A DNA stretch of 64,000 nucleotides from Paenibacillus sp. OV219 (GTDB lineage: Bacteria; Bacillota; Bacilli; Paenibacillales; Paenibacillaceae), in assembly GCF_900110075.1 (NCBI RefSeq), contig NZ_FOCJ01000005.1, positions 310,001-374,000 on the forward strand, given 5' to 3'. The position numbers and the translations under genes were made by a program. Under the pieces are notes generated by a model. The model had not been told where the DNA came from. It ran no database searches and saw only the letters and a program-made list of their open reading frames with translations. Position 1 is the stretch's first letter. The number at the start of each line of letters is the position of its first letter. Positions 15,952-23,494 of the stretch are shown piece after piece.

Positions 15952-16026
15952 ACTCTGCCCCCGTTAATAAAAATATTCGCGAAACAAAGGATTCGACAAT
16001 TAATGAAGCAATCCTGCCCGTTAGCC
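15952..16026 (+). repeat. Dispersed structured repeats, copies 14 and 15
   Basis: ACTCTGCCCCCGTTAATA at the GNAT start and AATCCTGCCCGTTAGCC about 57 bases later. On the minus strand the G run of copy 14 lies where a Shine-Dalgarno site for the GNAT gene would be expected. Copy 15 is the last seen in the window. Confidence 0.65.
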
Positions 16027-16209
16027 ATCCATGCATCTCTTGTGCTGCACCACAGAGCATGAAAGTTAAATCGTTCTACCTCGAACATGTAAAGAAAGCC
16101 GAATTTCAGGACATTAAAATGCATTGTATAATGTAAAAGAGACCGGCAACATGTATAGTTTAGCAACCTCGGGGAAGGTTTCATCTTTGTGTCCTTTATC
16201 GGAAAACAA

Positions 16210-16247
16210 TACAACTTCTTGTCTTTTGGAAAGGACAAGAAGTTGTA
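16210..16247. repeat. 14-bp perfect inverted repeat
   Basis: TACAACTTCTTGTC / GACAAGAAGTTGTA with a ten-base spacer, no T run on either side. It shares GTTCTTGTC-like arms with the longer inverted repeat at 18162-18209. Confidence 0.7.
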
Positions 16248-16254
16248 TCCTAAA

Positions 16255-16282
16255 TAAAAAACCGCGTAGAACGCGGCTTTTA
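16255..16282 (-). terminator. Leftward terminator of the amidohydrolase-Rieske operon
   Basis: Read leftward: AAAAGCCGCG, TTCTA loop, CGCGGTTTTTTATTT. Confidence 0.8.
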
Positions 16283-16344
16283 ATGCATATATGTTCATGT
16301 CCTCTTACAATTTGCGCGGCCCCAAACGAGTTCTCGCCAACAAA

Positions 16345-16743
16345 CTAAAGATGCACAACGATCGTTCCGGATTCCACGGTGACAGGATATGTCTCCACTT
16401 CCGGAACATCCTCCACTTCAACCGTCACATCATATGTCTTGACCAGACATTTGTGCGGGTCATAAATCGATTTGCCGGTGGTGATGTCAAATTCCCAGCC
16501 ATGCCAAGGGCAGCGTACGATCTCGCCCTCACGGCCGTATAAATATTCCCCTGGCGCAGATGGAAGTGTCATACCGGTTACGGTACCGACGCAAAGCGGC
16601 GCTCCTTGATGCGGGCAGCTGTTTTTGAGGGCGTAGTATGAACCTTTCACGTTAAATATTCCGATCGGGCGTCCTTGCACAACCAGCATCCTTCTTGTTC
16701 CCGTAGGGAATTCGGCGACCGGTCCGATGACATGCCTCCCCAT
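16345..16743 (-). CDS. Rieske [2Fe-2S] ferredoxin-type protein
   Basis: 132 residues. Both Rieske cluster motifs are intact: CPHQGAPLC (Cys43, His45) and CPWHGWEFD (Cys78, His81). No catalytic oxygenase domain follows, so it is a ferredoxin-like electron carrier or regulatory subunit rather than a full ring-hydroxylating oxygenase. The start has an AAAGGAGG site. It lies 17 bases downstream of the amidohydrolase gene on the same strand, so they form a two-gene operon ended by the terminator at 16255-16282. Confidence 0.88.
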   Translation of the reverse strand: MGRHVIGPVAEFPTGTRRMLVVQGRPIGIFNVKGSYYALKNSCPHQGAPLCVGTVTGMTLPSAPGEYLYGREGEIVRCPWHGWEFDITTGKSIYDPHKCLVKTYDVTVEVEDVPEVETYPVTVESGTIVVHL

Positions 16744-16760
16744 ATCGATTACCTCCTTTA

Positions 16761-17843
16761 CTAAAGCTTATATAACTCTTTCGCATTATCGAAAAATATC
16801 CGGCGGTGCAGCGACTCCGGCAGCTTCGGGAAAGCGCGGGTCGGGGAATCGAAATCCCAGTGCGGATAATCGCTGGAGAACATAAGAATATGCTCGGCGT
16901 CCATCATGTCGAAGATTTGTAGCAAGTAGGCGTCGTTGTCCGGTCTTTCCAACGGCTGCGAAGTAATCCGCACATGATCGCGCAAGTATTCGCTAGGTCT
17001 GCGTTTCAACCAAGGGACTTCATACCGGAGCGCTTTATATTCCGCGTCAAGCCGCCACATCAAGGGAGCCAGCCACGAGACGCCGCCTTCGACAAGGACA
17101 ATCTTAAAGCCCGGAAACCGCTCGAAAACACCCTCCGTCAAAAAACTGACGAGATGCGCCTGGAAACCGAGAGACAAACAAGTATGCCATTCGATGTAAT
17201 GGGACGGAAACCCCGGGGTCGGCTGCACGTTAATTCCCATCCCGTCAGTACCGGGGTGAATGGCGAAAGGCAGTCCGAATTTCTCGCAAGCCTCATAGAT
17301 GGGATAGAACTGGCGCTGTCCGAATGGAGCACGAGCTCCGGAATCTGTCATGACCTGGACAAAATGCGGATGTCCCGCCCACCGCTCGATTTCGCGCGCA
17401 GCGGCTTGGGGATCCTGCGTATTCACCGTGATAGAGCCTTTGAATACGCCATCCGGATTATATTTGCTGAGCCACGTATCCGCGAGCCAATCGTTGTAGG
17501 CCGCCGCGATTGCGTTTCCGAAATCGGGATCAGGGTGCAGGTTGCAGAATGCGCGCGGCATCAGAATCGCGTAAGCATGCCCATACTCGTCGATGAGCTG
17601 CTTACGCAGGAGCTCCGGATCGGAGCCCGATGGACCGCCCTGCGGGGGTCTTGCGTCCAAGCGGTCTCCATGCACCGGATTTCCGTAAAAGCCGCGTCCG
17701 CCTCCGTTATAACGCTCCCTCCACGGCTGGCTCATATAGGAACGGATTTCCTCCGTGTTTCTAGGGTAAGGGTGCACATCGCAGTCAATGATTCCCGTCC
17801 GCGATTTCTTTTGTTCAATCGTCTTTTCCTGCTGCTGCTCCAT
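16761..17843 (-). CDS. Amidohydrolase-2 (ACMSD-like) family protein
   Basis: 360 residues. The TIM-barrel amidohydrolase-2 pattern is visible: IIDCDVHPYP (DxH) at the N-terminus, PFAIHPGTDG in the middle, then ERFPGFKIVLVEGG and MFSSDYPHWDFD near the end (metal-binding Asp). Family members decarboxylate or hydrolyse aromatic and carboxylic substrates. Coupling with a Rieske protein suggests breakdown of an aromatic or heterocyclic compound, which is inference. The gene is GC-rich relative to the AT-rich segments around it. Confidence 0.85.
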   Translation of the reverse strand: MEQQQEKTIEQKKSRTGIIDCDVHPYPRNTEEIRSYMSQPWRERYNGGGRGFYGNPVHGDRLDARPPQGGPSGSDPELLRKQLIDEYGHAYAILMPRAFCNLHPDPDFGNAIAAAYNDWLADTWLSKYNPDGVFKGSITVNTQDPQAAAREIERWAGHPHFVQVMTDSGARAPFGQRQFYPIYEACEKFGLPFAIHPGTDGMGINVQPTPGFPSHYIEWHTCLSLGFQAHLVSFLTEGVFERFPGFKIVLVEGGVSWLAPLMWRLDAEYKALRYEVPWLKRRPSEYLRDHVRITSQPLERPDNDAYLLQIFDMMDAEHILMFSSDYPHWDFDSPTRAFPKLPESLHRRIFFDNAKELYKL

Positions 17844-18161
17844 CCTTCCGTTCGCCTCCGTTACTTTGATCTGGAAATAAATCGGTTACGGCCCAACATA
17901 AGCGTTTTCTGTTGTATTCGCGGTGTAGTTAAACTCTCCTGCTAGTAGGCGAATAAAAGAACGATCATTTCTGCCGGTTTGCGATCATATTCAATTCTCT
18001 TCGTTGCTCAACCTTTATTGTAATTTCTGTCATCTCCTCAGCTGCCTCTTTATATTTTTTAGATTACCGGTAATTACTTTACATCCCCTGCATGGAAAAA
18101 GAATTTTTAGTCATTTTGTCTGTTCTGTCGGAATGAGATCATGTTCTTGTCAAAATCGGGA
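17844..18161. other. Non-coding stretch
   Basis: No convincing gene on either strand. It should hold the leftward promoter of the amidohydrolase-Rieske operon, but no -35/-10 pair was clear enough to name. GTTCTTGTCAA near 18143 is a partial copy of the arm of the inverted repeat that follows. Confidence 0.4.
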
Positions 18162-18209
18162 ATGGGATAAAGTTCTTGTCAATTGGTTTTGACAAGAACT
18201 TTATCCCAT
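18162..18209. repeat. 21-bp perfect inverted repeat
   Basis: Arms ATGGGATAAAGTTCTTGTCA-A and its exact complement are separated by a six-base TTGGTT loop. No transposase or gene is enclosed. A 14-bp inverted repeat at 16210 and the GTTCTTGTCAA at 18143 share part of the arm. Confidence 0.85.
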
Positions 18210-18214
18210 AAATG

Positions 18215-18238
18215 AAAAAAGCCGCGATTTTCGCGGCC
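18215..18238 (-). terminator. Leftward terminator of the small-ORF cluster
   Basis: Read leftward: GGCCGCGA, AAA, TCGCGGC, TTTTTT; 18 bases after the last small ORF. Confidence 0.8.
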
Positions 18239-18255
18239 TATAATGAGATATGGTA

Positions 18256-18460
18256 TTACTTTAATACGGTTGGATTCAGATTATACTCTTCTAAAACCTT
18301 CATATATGTATTCATTATCGATTCTGGCCCTTTGGCTAATAGACCTTGTTCTTGGTTTAATAGCCATTCTAGTGAGCCATTCATATATTGTTGAAGACCT
18401 CTTTCCCGAGTTGTTATATAACGTCTTTTTTTCACGAGCGTCTTGATCTCTATGACTCAT
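18256..18460 (-). pseudogene. Small soluble protein, frameshifted in an A7 run
   Basis: The ATG overlaps the stop of the upstream membrane gene (11-base overlap), which argues for coupling. The first frame reads MSHRDQDAREKK. After deleting one A from the A7 run near 18427-18435 it continues as RRYITTRERGLQQYMNG and SLEWLLNQEQGLLAKGPES to VLEEYNLNPTVLK and stops just before the terminator. The original frame instead becomes Arg/Ser-rich and unlike a real protein. Restored length ~67 residues. Family unknown. Confidence 0.5.
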
Positions 18461-18632
18461 CCCACCCAAATAACGCCTTCTCAAACTTCGCCCTATTCAG
18501 TAAATAGACAATTGCAAAGAAGAACGGTACTGAGGCTAGCAAAGGGCGAATAGTACCATCCGCCGTCCATAACAGGTCACACAGCATAAATATCAACAGA
18601 TTCACGATAATATACTTTCGAAGTAGTTCCAT
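18450..18632 (-). CDS. Small two-helix membrane protein
   Basis: 60 residues from an ATG with GAGGG five bases upstream. Two hydrophobic segments (YIIVNLLIFMLCDLLW and LLASVPFFFAIVYLLN) and a charged tail AKFEKALFGWDES. It overlaps the start of the next small gene. Family unknown. Confidence 0.55.
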   Translation of the reverse strand: MELLRKYIIVNLLIFMLCDLLWTADGTIRPLLASVPFFFAIVYLLNRAKFEKALFGWDES

Positions 18633-18681
18633 GGTATCCCTCATACAATGTGATTTATCACTATCGTATTCAGCATGAAAA

Positions 18682-18792
18682 TTAATGGTGATGCTTCCTC
18701 CTTGATATCCCTTCTGTTAGCATGCCTCCGATTACCCCGATGACCACGGACTCACCGCTTTCAATCTCGAAACCCGATAGGCGAGTGTTCAC
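18682..18792 (-). CDS. 36-residue ORF
   Basis: A GTG start overlaps the TGA of the preceding small ORF (GTGA), and its end contains AAGGAGG. Sequence features: NTRLSGFEIESGESVVIGVIGGM, with a hydrophobic Val/Ile/Gly stretch. No family recognised. Supported mainly by the tight overlap. Confidence 0.35.
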   Translation of the reverse strand: MNTRLSGFEIESGESVVIGVIGGMLTEGISRRKHHH

Positions 18793-18920
18793 ACTAGCTC
18801 TTCAACAGCCTTTTTGATCATATCACCGTACTTGGCTGGTTCATCGAAATACTTGAAGTAGACGACCACAATCGCTTCAATCGATGATTCGACTTCAACT
18901 TCATCTGTGACATCGCCCAT
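18789..18920 (-). CDS. 43-residue ORF
   Basis: MGDVTDEVEVESSIEAIVVVY then FKYFDEPAKYGDMIKKAVEELV. Acidic, with amphipathic helices; composition looks coding. No good ribosome-binding site precedes the ATG, and an in-frame stop lies 13 codons upstream, so this may be the tail of a truncated gene. Confidence 0.35.
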   Translation of the reverse strand: MGDVTDEVEVESSIEAIVVVYFKYFDEPAKYGDMIKKAVEELV

Positions 18921-19227
18921 ACTGTAACGATTAATTGTATGAGAATTAGCCGCCGCTTACACTAAAAAAAAATTTATTATTTCATCATCTCTAAATGCCA
19001 ACAAAATGCTACATAATGTTTCTAAAAATGGAATAGGCAATAGAACTAATCCTCCCTTTTAAAAGATTTTTTTGTCGCTTGTCCTAGTATTTATGCGGAA
19101 AAATGTAATTTTCGACAGATGCCCAATTTGATTTTGTCGGCGCAACATTCCGTAACTTCCCAGCGTCTTAATGAACAGCTATACAACGCGGCGGGTCTTC
19201 ATGGCTCGCAAAAAAGGAGGTTAGTAC
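18921..19227. other. Upstream region of the SLH protein gene
   Basis: AT-rich, with A9 and T7 runs, and no supported gene. It must contain the rightward promoter of the large surface-protein gene and the leftward promoter of the small-ORF cluster. AAAAAAGGAGG just before 19228 is a strong ribosome-binding site. Confidence 0.4.
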
Positions 19228-22200
19228 ATGATGCTAGTACGGAAAGTGCTGATCATATGGCTGCTGTTAGCGCTGGCGATTCCGGCTTTCACTGCAGGTG
19301 CGGAGTCGTTTTCCACGCAAGAGAAGTTCGAGGTGCTGAAGGACAAAGGAATCTTCATGGGGCTCGGGGACGGAAGCGCGGGGCTAAACCAATCGATGAC
19401 GCGTGAGCAATTCGCTGCCGTGCTGTATCGGCTCTGGGGTCTATCGGACACCAACCCGGTGAAGGCGAGCTTTGACGACGTGTTGAAGACGAGATGGTCC
19501 TATCGCGAAGTGGAGGCTGTGAACAATGCAGGGCTCATGACGGGAACCGCTGCGCGCAAGTTTTCTCCCACAGCTAACGTAACGGTCGAGCAACTGGCTG
19601 TCGTGCTGGTTCGGGCCTATGGCTACGAAAGCAGTAGCTCTCCGGTGACAGGCAGCGTATCCGCTTGGGCAAGGAGCTCGGTCAGTGCCGCGCTCGATCA
19701 CGGCTTTATCTCCTACCAGAGCAATTACAAAGCAGCCGCTACCCGCGGGCAGCTCGTCGATGCCGCTTATGTCGTTTATCAGCAGCAAAACCAGCATAAG
19801 CTTCAGGTGAGCACCGTTCAACCGCTGGCGAACAGTATTATTCAAGTCACCCTGAAGGAAGCCGTCACCTCAGTTGATCTGTCCAGCTTCACGCTAAAGA
19901 GCGATCAGGGCACGGTTATCGCGATCAAGACAGCGACTCTGTCCTCGAATGGCAATATCGTTATTATCTCGACGGGGCCGCAGGAAGGGAACATCATTTA
20001 CACGCTTACGGTGGACGGAACGAGCTGGCGTTATTCCGCTATTTGGGATAACAACGGCGGCACGGGCGGTACAGGCGACACCACTCGTCCTACCATCACC
20101 AAGGTCGAGAGCCTGGGAGATCGGACGATTCGGCTAACGTTCTCCGAGCAGGTTAGCCGCTCCACGGCAGAAGATTCTGACCATTACGACATCGTTTCCG
20201 GCGACCTCAATCTCTATAGCTTTGCGTTATCCGACGATCGCCGCACGGTCATAATCACGACGAGCACGCAAGAGGACGGTTATCGTTACCGGCTGTCCGT
20301 ATCCGGTGTGAAGGATCTATCGGGCAACACGATGACCTCCCGAAGTGACTTGTACTTCTACGGCATCTATGACCTCGACGGCTCGAAGCCGACCGTCGCG
20401 TCCGTAACTGGGCAGAACAATTCAACAATCCAGGTTGTCTTCAACGAGAAGGTCGACGCCAGCGACGCTCGCAACGTGAACAACTATAGCATCAATAACG
20501 ATTTGTACGTCACCCGCGCGACTCTTGCAAGCGACGGCAAAACGGTAACGCTATACACGGGCGAACAAGAGAACGGCAAGGAATATAAGCTGACAATTCG
20601 CAACATCGCCGATTTGGCCGGTAACGTCATGAACACGCAGCGCGATATTGTTTTCAAAGGTACGAATGATCACGATAAGCCCTTAGTCAAATCCGTAACC
20701 GTGCTTAGCAATTCGACCGTCGAAGTGCAGTTCAGCGAGAAGGTCAACGCTGATCAGGCGAAGAAAATATCGAGTTACACGATCAACAACAATCTCAAGG
20801 TAACCAACGTTCTTCTCGACACTGACGGAGACGCGGTTATTCTCACAACGACGAAGCAAACGGACGCCGTACTGTATACCTTGACGATACAAGGGATCTC
20901 CGACCTGGTGGGAAATATGATGGATAAGGCGACTAACCTGTATTTTGGCGGCCTCATCGATCGCACTCCTCCGACCGTTGTCGGCATTCAAGCGGCAGCA
21001 CGCCAAGTGGTTTTAACATTCAGCGAACGTCTAGATGCGAGTACGGCGACCCGCGTGGGCAACTACAAGCTTGACGGCAATCTCGGCGCGGTCAAGAGCG
21101 CGGTGTACGACGACACGAAGAAGACGGTCACGCTCACGACCAACACCCAGACGCCGGGCGGAGTTTATTCCGTCACCATCAATCAATTGAAGGACCTGAG
21201 CGGCAACGCGATCGTCACGGACACGCACATTCAGTTCGTCGGCAGTGATCGCGAAACGACCGGATCGATCGAGATTCAGAAGCTCGAAGTTGTCAATCAA
21301 AACACGGTTCAAGCGACGTTCAGCCGTGCGTTGTCCGAATCTGAGGTCGCCTCTCTCGACTTGACGATCCTGAAAGACAACAACCGAGACGTCGACGCGA
21401 GCGGGTGGAGCGAATACATTGTCCGCAAGTCCGGCACGGGTAACGTGGTTGTGATCCAGCTAAGGACGAAGCAATCGGGCAATCCTTCCCTATTCATCGC
21501 GGGGCATGCTTATACCGGACGCATCTCCGATTTGCCTGGTTTGGTCACAAAGGACGGGGCGGATCAGAAGGTATTCCCAGGCACGGAGAAAATAAACGAC
21601 GAACCTTATGTTACGCAAGTGTCGGCTTTGAACAGCAGGGCGATTAAGGTCACTTTCAGCGAGCCCGTTCGCAACGTCAGCGCATCCGGCTTCTATCTTC
21701 TGCGCGACGACGATTCGACGATCGGAGTCGCTTTGGATAGTCTTAACGACACAAACATCATCGTGACCGAAATAACTCTCTATCTAGACAACGACGTGAA
21801 GTCCGGCAAAACGTACCGCCTGCGCTTCAAGGACAGCATCAAGGACGCGTCGGGATGGAACGCCATCCGAACGCAGGAAGGCTCCAATCCTTATCAAGTT
21901 GTGTTCGCGGGAACGTCGACGACCAATCAAGCACCTACTGTCACGAAGATTGTATCGAAGGACCGCTACACGTTCGAAATTCAATTGAGCGAGCCGGTAT
22001 GGCTTGATGACGCGGGAGGCTTCTTACTGTACACCGTGTCCGGCGGAAACGAAGTCGACATTCAATCTAGCGGCAACGCGAGCTACGTCCTGTCCCCTGA
22101 TCGCAAGACGATCACGGTGTACCTGAACGCGGACCGGTTGGATCCTCTGAAGTCGAATCAGCACTACCGATTGGAGTACGATTCGAACCACGGGAGGATC

Positions 22201-22575
22201 GTGGACGATCAAGGGGCCTCGCTGAAGGACTCTGATAACAGCAGCGCCTACCTCTTTACCGCTTCAAGTGCGATTAATGCCATTCCATCTATTGCGAAAG
22301 TAGACGCGCAAGGAACAACGCTTAAGATTACGTTCAGCGAACCAATCAAGGGCTACACAGATGAAACGAATTTCTTTAATATCGTCGTAGATGGCAAACA
22401 AATCATACCAACGGAAGGTCGTCTGGACGGGCAAACTATCGTGTTGAAAGTGCCGTCACTCGCTTCGGGGAAGATCGGAACGATCGTGTACACCAGCAAA
22501 GGCGCCGACTCGATCCATGATTACAACAGCTTATCGCCAGACCAAGATGCGGTATTTACCTTCGGCGTACAGTAA
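19228..22575 (+). CDS. S-layer-homology protein with tandem SbsA-type Ig-like domains
   Basis: 1115 residues. A signal peptide (to ~25, ending TAGAES) is followed by about two and a half SLH modules (~28-195: QSMTREQFAAVLYRLWGL, AVNNAGLMTG, ANVTVEQLAVVLVRAYGY). SLH modules bind pyruvylated secondary cell-wall polymer. From ~200 to the C-terminus there are about nine Ig-like repeats of ~95-110 residues, each starting with a strand such as TIRLTFSEQV, TIQVVFNEKV, TVEVQFSEKV, QVVLTFSERL or AIKVTFSEPV. No catalytic module, so it is a structural surface protein. The pyruvyl-transferase family protein at 26.3 kb could belong to the anchoring system. Confidence 0.9.
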   Translation: MMLVRKVLIIWLLLALAIPAFTAGAESFSTQEKFEVLKDKGIFMGLGDGSAGLNQSMTREQFAAVLYRLWGLSDTNPVKASFDDVLKTRWSYREVEAVNNAGLMTGTAARKFSPTANVTVEQLAVVLVRAYGYESSSSPVTGSVSAWARSSVSAALDHGFISYQSNYKAAATRGQLVDAAYVVYQQQNQHKLQVSTVQPLANSIIQVTLKEAVTSVDLSSFTLKSDQGTVIAIKTATLSSNGNIVIISTGPQEGNIIYTLTVDGTSWRYSAIWDNNGGTGGTGDTTRPTITKVESLGDRTIRLTFSEQVSRSTAEDSDHYDIVSGDLNLYSFALSDDRRTVIITTSTQEDGYRYRLSVSGVKDLSGNTMTSRSDLYFYGIYDLDGSKPTVASVTGQNNSTIQVVFNEKVDASDARNVNNYSINNDLYVTRATLASDGKTVTLYTGEQENGKEYKLTIRNIADLAGNVMNTQRDIVFKGTNDHDKPLVKSVTVLSNSTVEVQFSEKVNADQAKKISSYTINNNLKVTNVLLDTDGDAVILTTTKQTDAVLYTLTIQGISDLVGNMMDKATNLYFGGLIDRTPPTVVGIQAAARQVVLTFSERLDASTATRVGNYKLDGNLGAVKSAVYDDTKKTVTLTTNTQTPGGVYSVTINQLKDLSGNAIVTDTHIQFVGSDRETTGSIEIQKLEVVNQNTVQATFSRALSESEVASLDLTILKDNNRDVDASGWSEYIVRKSGTGNVVVIQLRTKQSGNPSLFIAGHAYTGRISDLPGLVTKDGADQKVFPGTEKINDEPYVTQVSALNSRAIKVTFSEPVRNVSASGFYLLRDDDSTIGVALDSLNDTNIIVTEITLYLDNDVKSGKTYRLRFKDSIKDASGWNAIRTQEGSNPYQVVFAGTSTTNQAPTVTKIVSKDRYTFEIQLSEPVWLDDAGGFLLYTVSGGNEVDIQSSGNASYVLSPDRKTITVYLNADRLDPLKSNQHYRLEYDSNHGRIVDDQGASLKDSDNSSAYLFTASSAINAIPSIAKVDAQGTTLKITFSEPIKGYTDETNFFNIVVDGKQIIPTEGRLDGQTIVLKVPSLASGKIGTIVYTSKGADSIHDYNSLSPDQDAVFTFGVQ

Positions 22576-22601
22576 CCCCCTTTTCGGGAAGCCGCAAAGA
22601 G

Positions 22602-22629
22602 AAAGGAGGAACCTCGCGTTCCTCCTTTT
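22602..22629 (+). terminator. Terminator of the SLH protein gene
   Basis: AAAGGAGGAAC / GTTCCTCCTTT with a CTCGC loop and T5. Confidence 0.9.
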
Positions 22630-22718
22630 TCCGATGTGGCCGCTCTCGTTTATGTTCGTTCTTCCGTCATGCTTCATGTCTTCCCGGATTATATGTCATA
22701 TATGGAAGGGAGAACAAT

Positions 22719-22747
22719 TTGCTTATCACACTTTTGTGTGCTAATAT
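22719..22747 (+). promoter_or_regulatory. Sigma-A-type promoter of the cold-shock gene
   Basis: TTGCTT, 17 bases, then TGCTAATAT (extended -10). Transcription would begin near 22754, leaving a leader of about 125 bases before the cold-shock ATG. Confidence 0.6.
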
Positions 22748-22770
22748 TAGTCTATAAGCAGCTTTGACAT

Positions 22771-22836
22771 AAACTCACCCATTGAAAAAGTGATCATTTG
22801 TGTAATGGTACCTTTTTCAATGTGCGAGTTTTTTTG
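22771..22836 (+). promoter_or_regulatory. Terminator-like hairpin in the cold-shock leader
   Basis: AAACTC..CATTGAAAAAG pairs with CTTTTTCAATG..GAGTTT across a 21-base loop and is followed by a T7 run, 40 bases before the ribosome-binding site. It looks like an intrinsic terminator inside the 5' leader, so it may be a temperature-responsive attenuator or structural switch. Confidence 0.55.
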
Positions 22837-22877
22837 TTTAAAAAGCATGTTAATAACAATTTGGAGGTAATTTTATT

Positions 22878-23078
22878 ATGGAAACAGGAACAGTGAAATG
22901 GTTTAACGCAGAGAAAGGCTTTGGATTTATTGAAATGGAGGGCGGAAATGACGTATTCGTTCATTTCTCCGCAATTCAAGGGGATGGATTCAAATCGTTG
23001 GACGAAGGACAACGCGTTGAATTTAATGTAGTTCAAGGCAACCGCGGTCCTCAAGCCGAAAATGTTGTAAAACTGTAG
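22878..23078 (+). CDS. Cold-shock protein (CspA/CspB family)
   Basis: 66 residues, the standard size. The RNA-binding motifs RNP1 (KGFGFIE) and RNP2 (DVFVHF) are intact in a single OB-fold. It binds single-stranded RNA/DNA and acts as an RNA chaperone. A TTGGAGGT site precedes the ATG. A long structured leader and a palindromic terminator flank it, as usual for cold-induced genes. Confidence 0.95.
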   Translation: METGTVKWFNAEKGFGFIEMEGGNDVFVHFSAIQGDGFKSLDEGQRVEFNVVQGNRGPQAENVVKL

Positions 23079-23087
23079 TACAAAGTG

Positions 23088-23122
23088 AACTGTCCTTAAC
23101 AATTGTTAAGGACAGTTTTTTT
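23088..23122 (+). terminator. Palindromic terminator after the cold-shock gene
   Basis: AACTGTCCTTAAC and its exact complement around AATT, then T7. Confidence 0.92.
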
Positions 23123-23156
23123 AAAAAGTACCTTTTGAGAAGAGGATAACCTAATC

Positions 23157-23405
23157 ATGGCAAATGAAAAACCGCTATTCGCTCCCAAACAAGAATTAAA
23201 GTCAGACCAGGATTTCGAATTAGCGATGATGCACAAAGAACCAATTGAAGCCTACCAAGATCGAATGCGTATGAGACCTATTTCGACAATTAAATCTTAC
23301 AATGATCACTCCGTACGTATTGTCGATGGAACAACCATCGTCCGTGGCTCAAGTAGATTTTTCACATTAAGTGAAGAGGATAGACTGAAATACTTTACAA
23401 GTTAA
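23157..23405 (+). CDS. Conserved-looking small hypothetical protein
   Basis: 82 residues, hydrophilic (LFAPKQELKSDQDFELAMM, then IVDGTTIVRGSSRFFTLSEEDR). GAGGAT precedes the ATG at a loose spacing. It follows the cold-shock gene but is separated from it by the strong terminator, so it needs readthrough or its own promoter. Function unknown; the coding call rests on composition and the ribosome-binding site. Confidence 0.6.
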   Translation: MANEKPLFAPKQELKSDQDFELAMMHKEPIEAYQDRMRMRPISTIKSYNDHSVRIVDGTTIVRGSSRFFTLSEEDRLKYFTS

Positions 23406-23494
23406 TATTACCGTGGAATGGGAGGTGCATTGCGCCTCTCCTTTTCTTTTTAGCAAGCAATACTCGTCACCTTCCATTATTCTCCTTCACTGCA

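Larger units (their letters stand above)
16027..16344. other. Intergenic stretch between repeat array and Rieske gene
   Basis: Apart from the inverted repeat at 16210-16247 and the leftward terminator at 16255-16282, no convincing coding sequence on either strand. A GTATAAT at about 16127 resembles a -10 box but has no clear gene to serve. Confidence 0.4.

Noticed and set aside
4815-16026. Classical integron with attC sites
   Set aside because: The conserved core (CCCGTTAGTT and variants) does not match GTTRRRY/RYYYAAC, and no integrase gene or attI was found, so only the resemblance is reported.
16974-17945. Plus-strand open frame of 323 codons opposite the amidohydrolase
   Set aside because: Same reason: antisense shadow of a GC-rich gene with recognised motifs; composition not protein-like.
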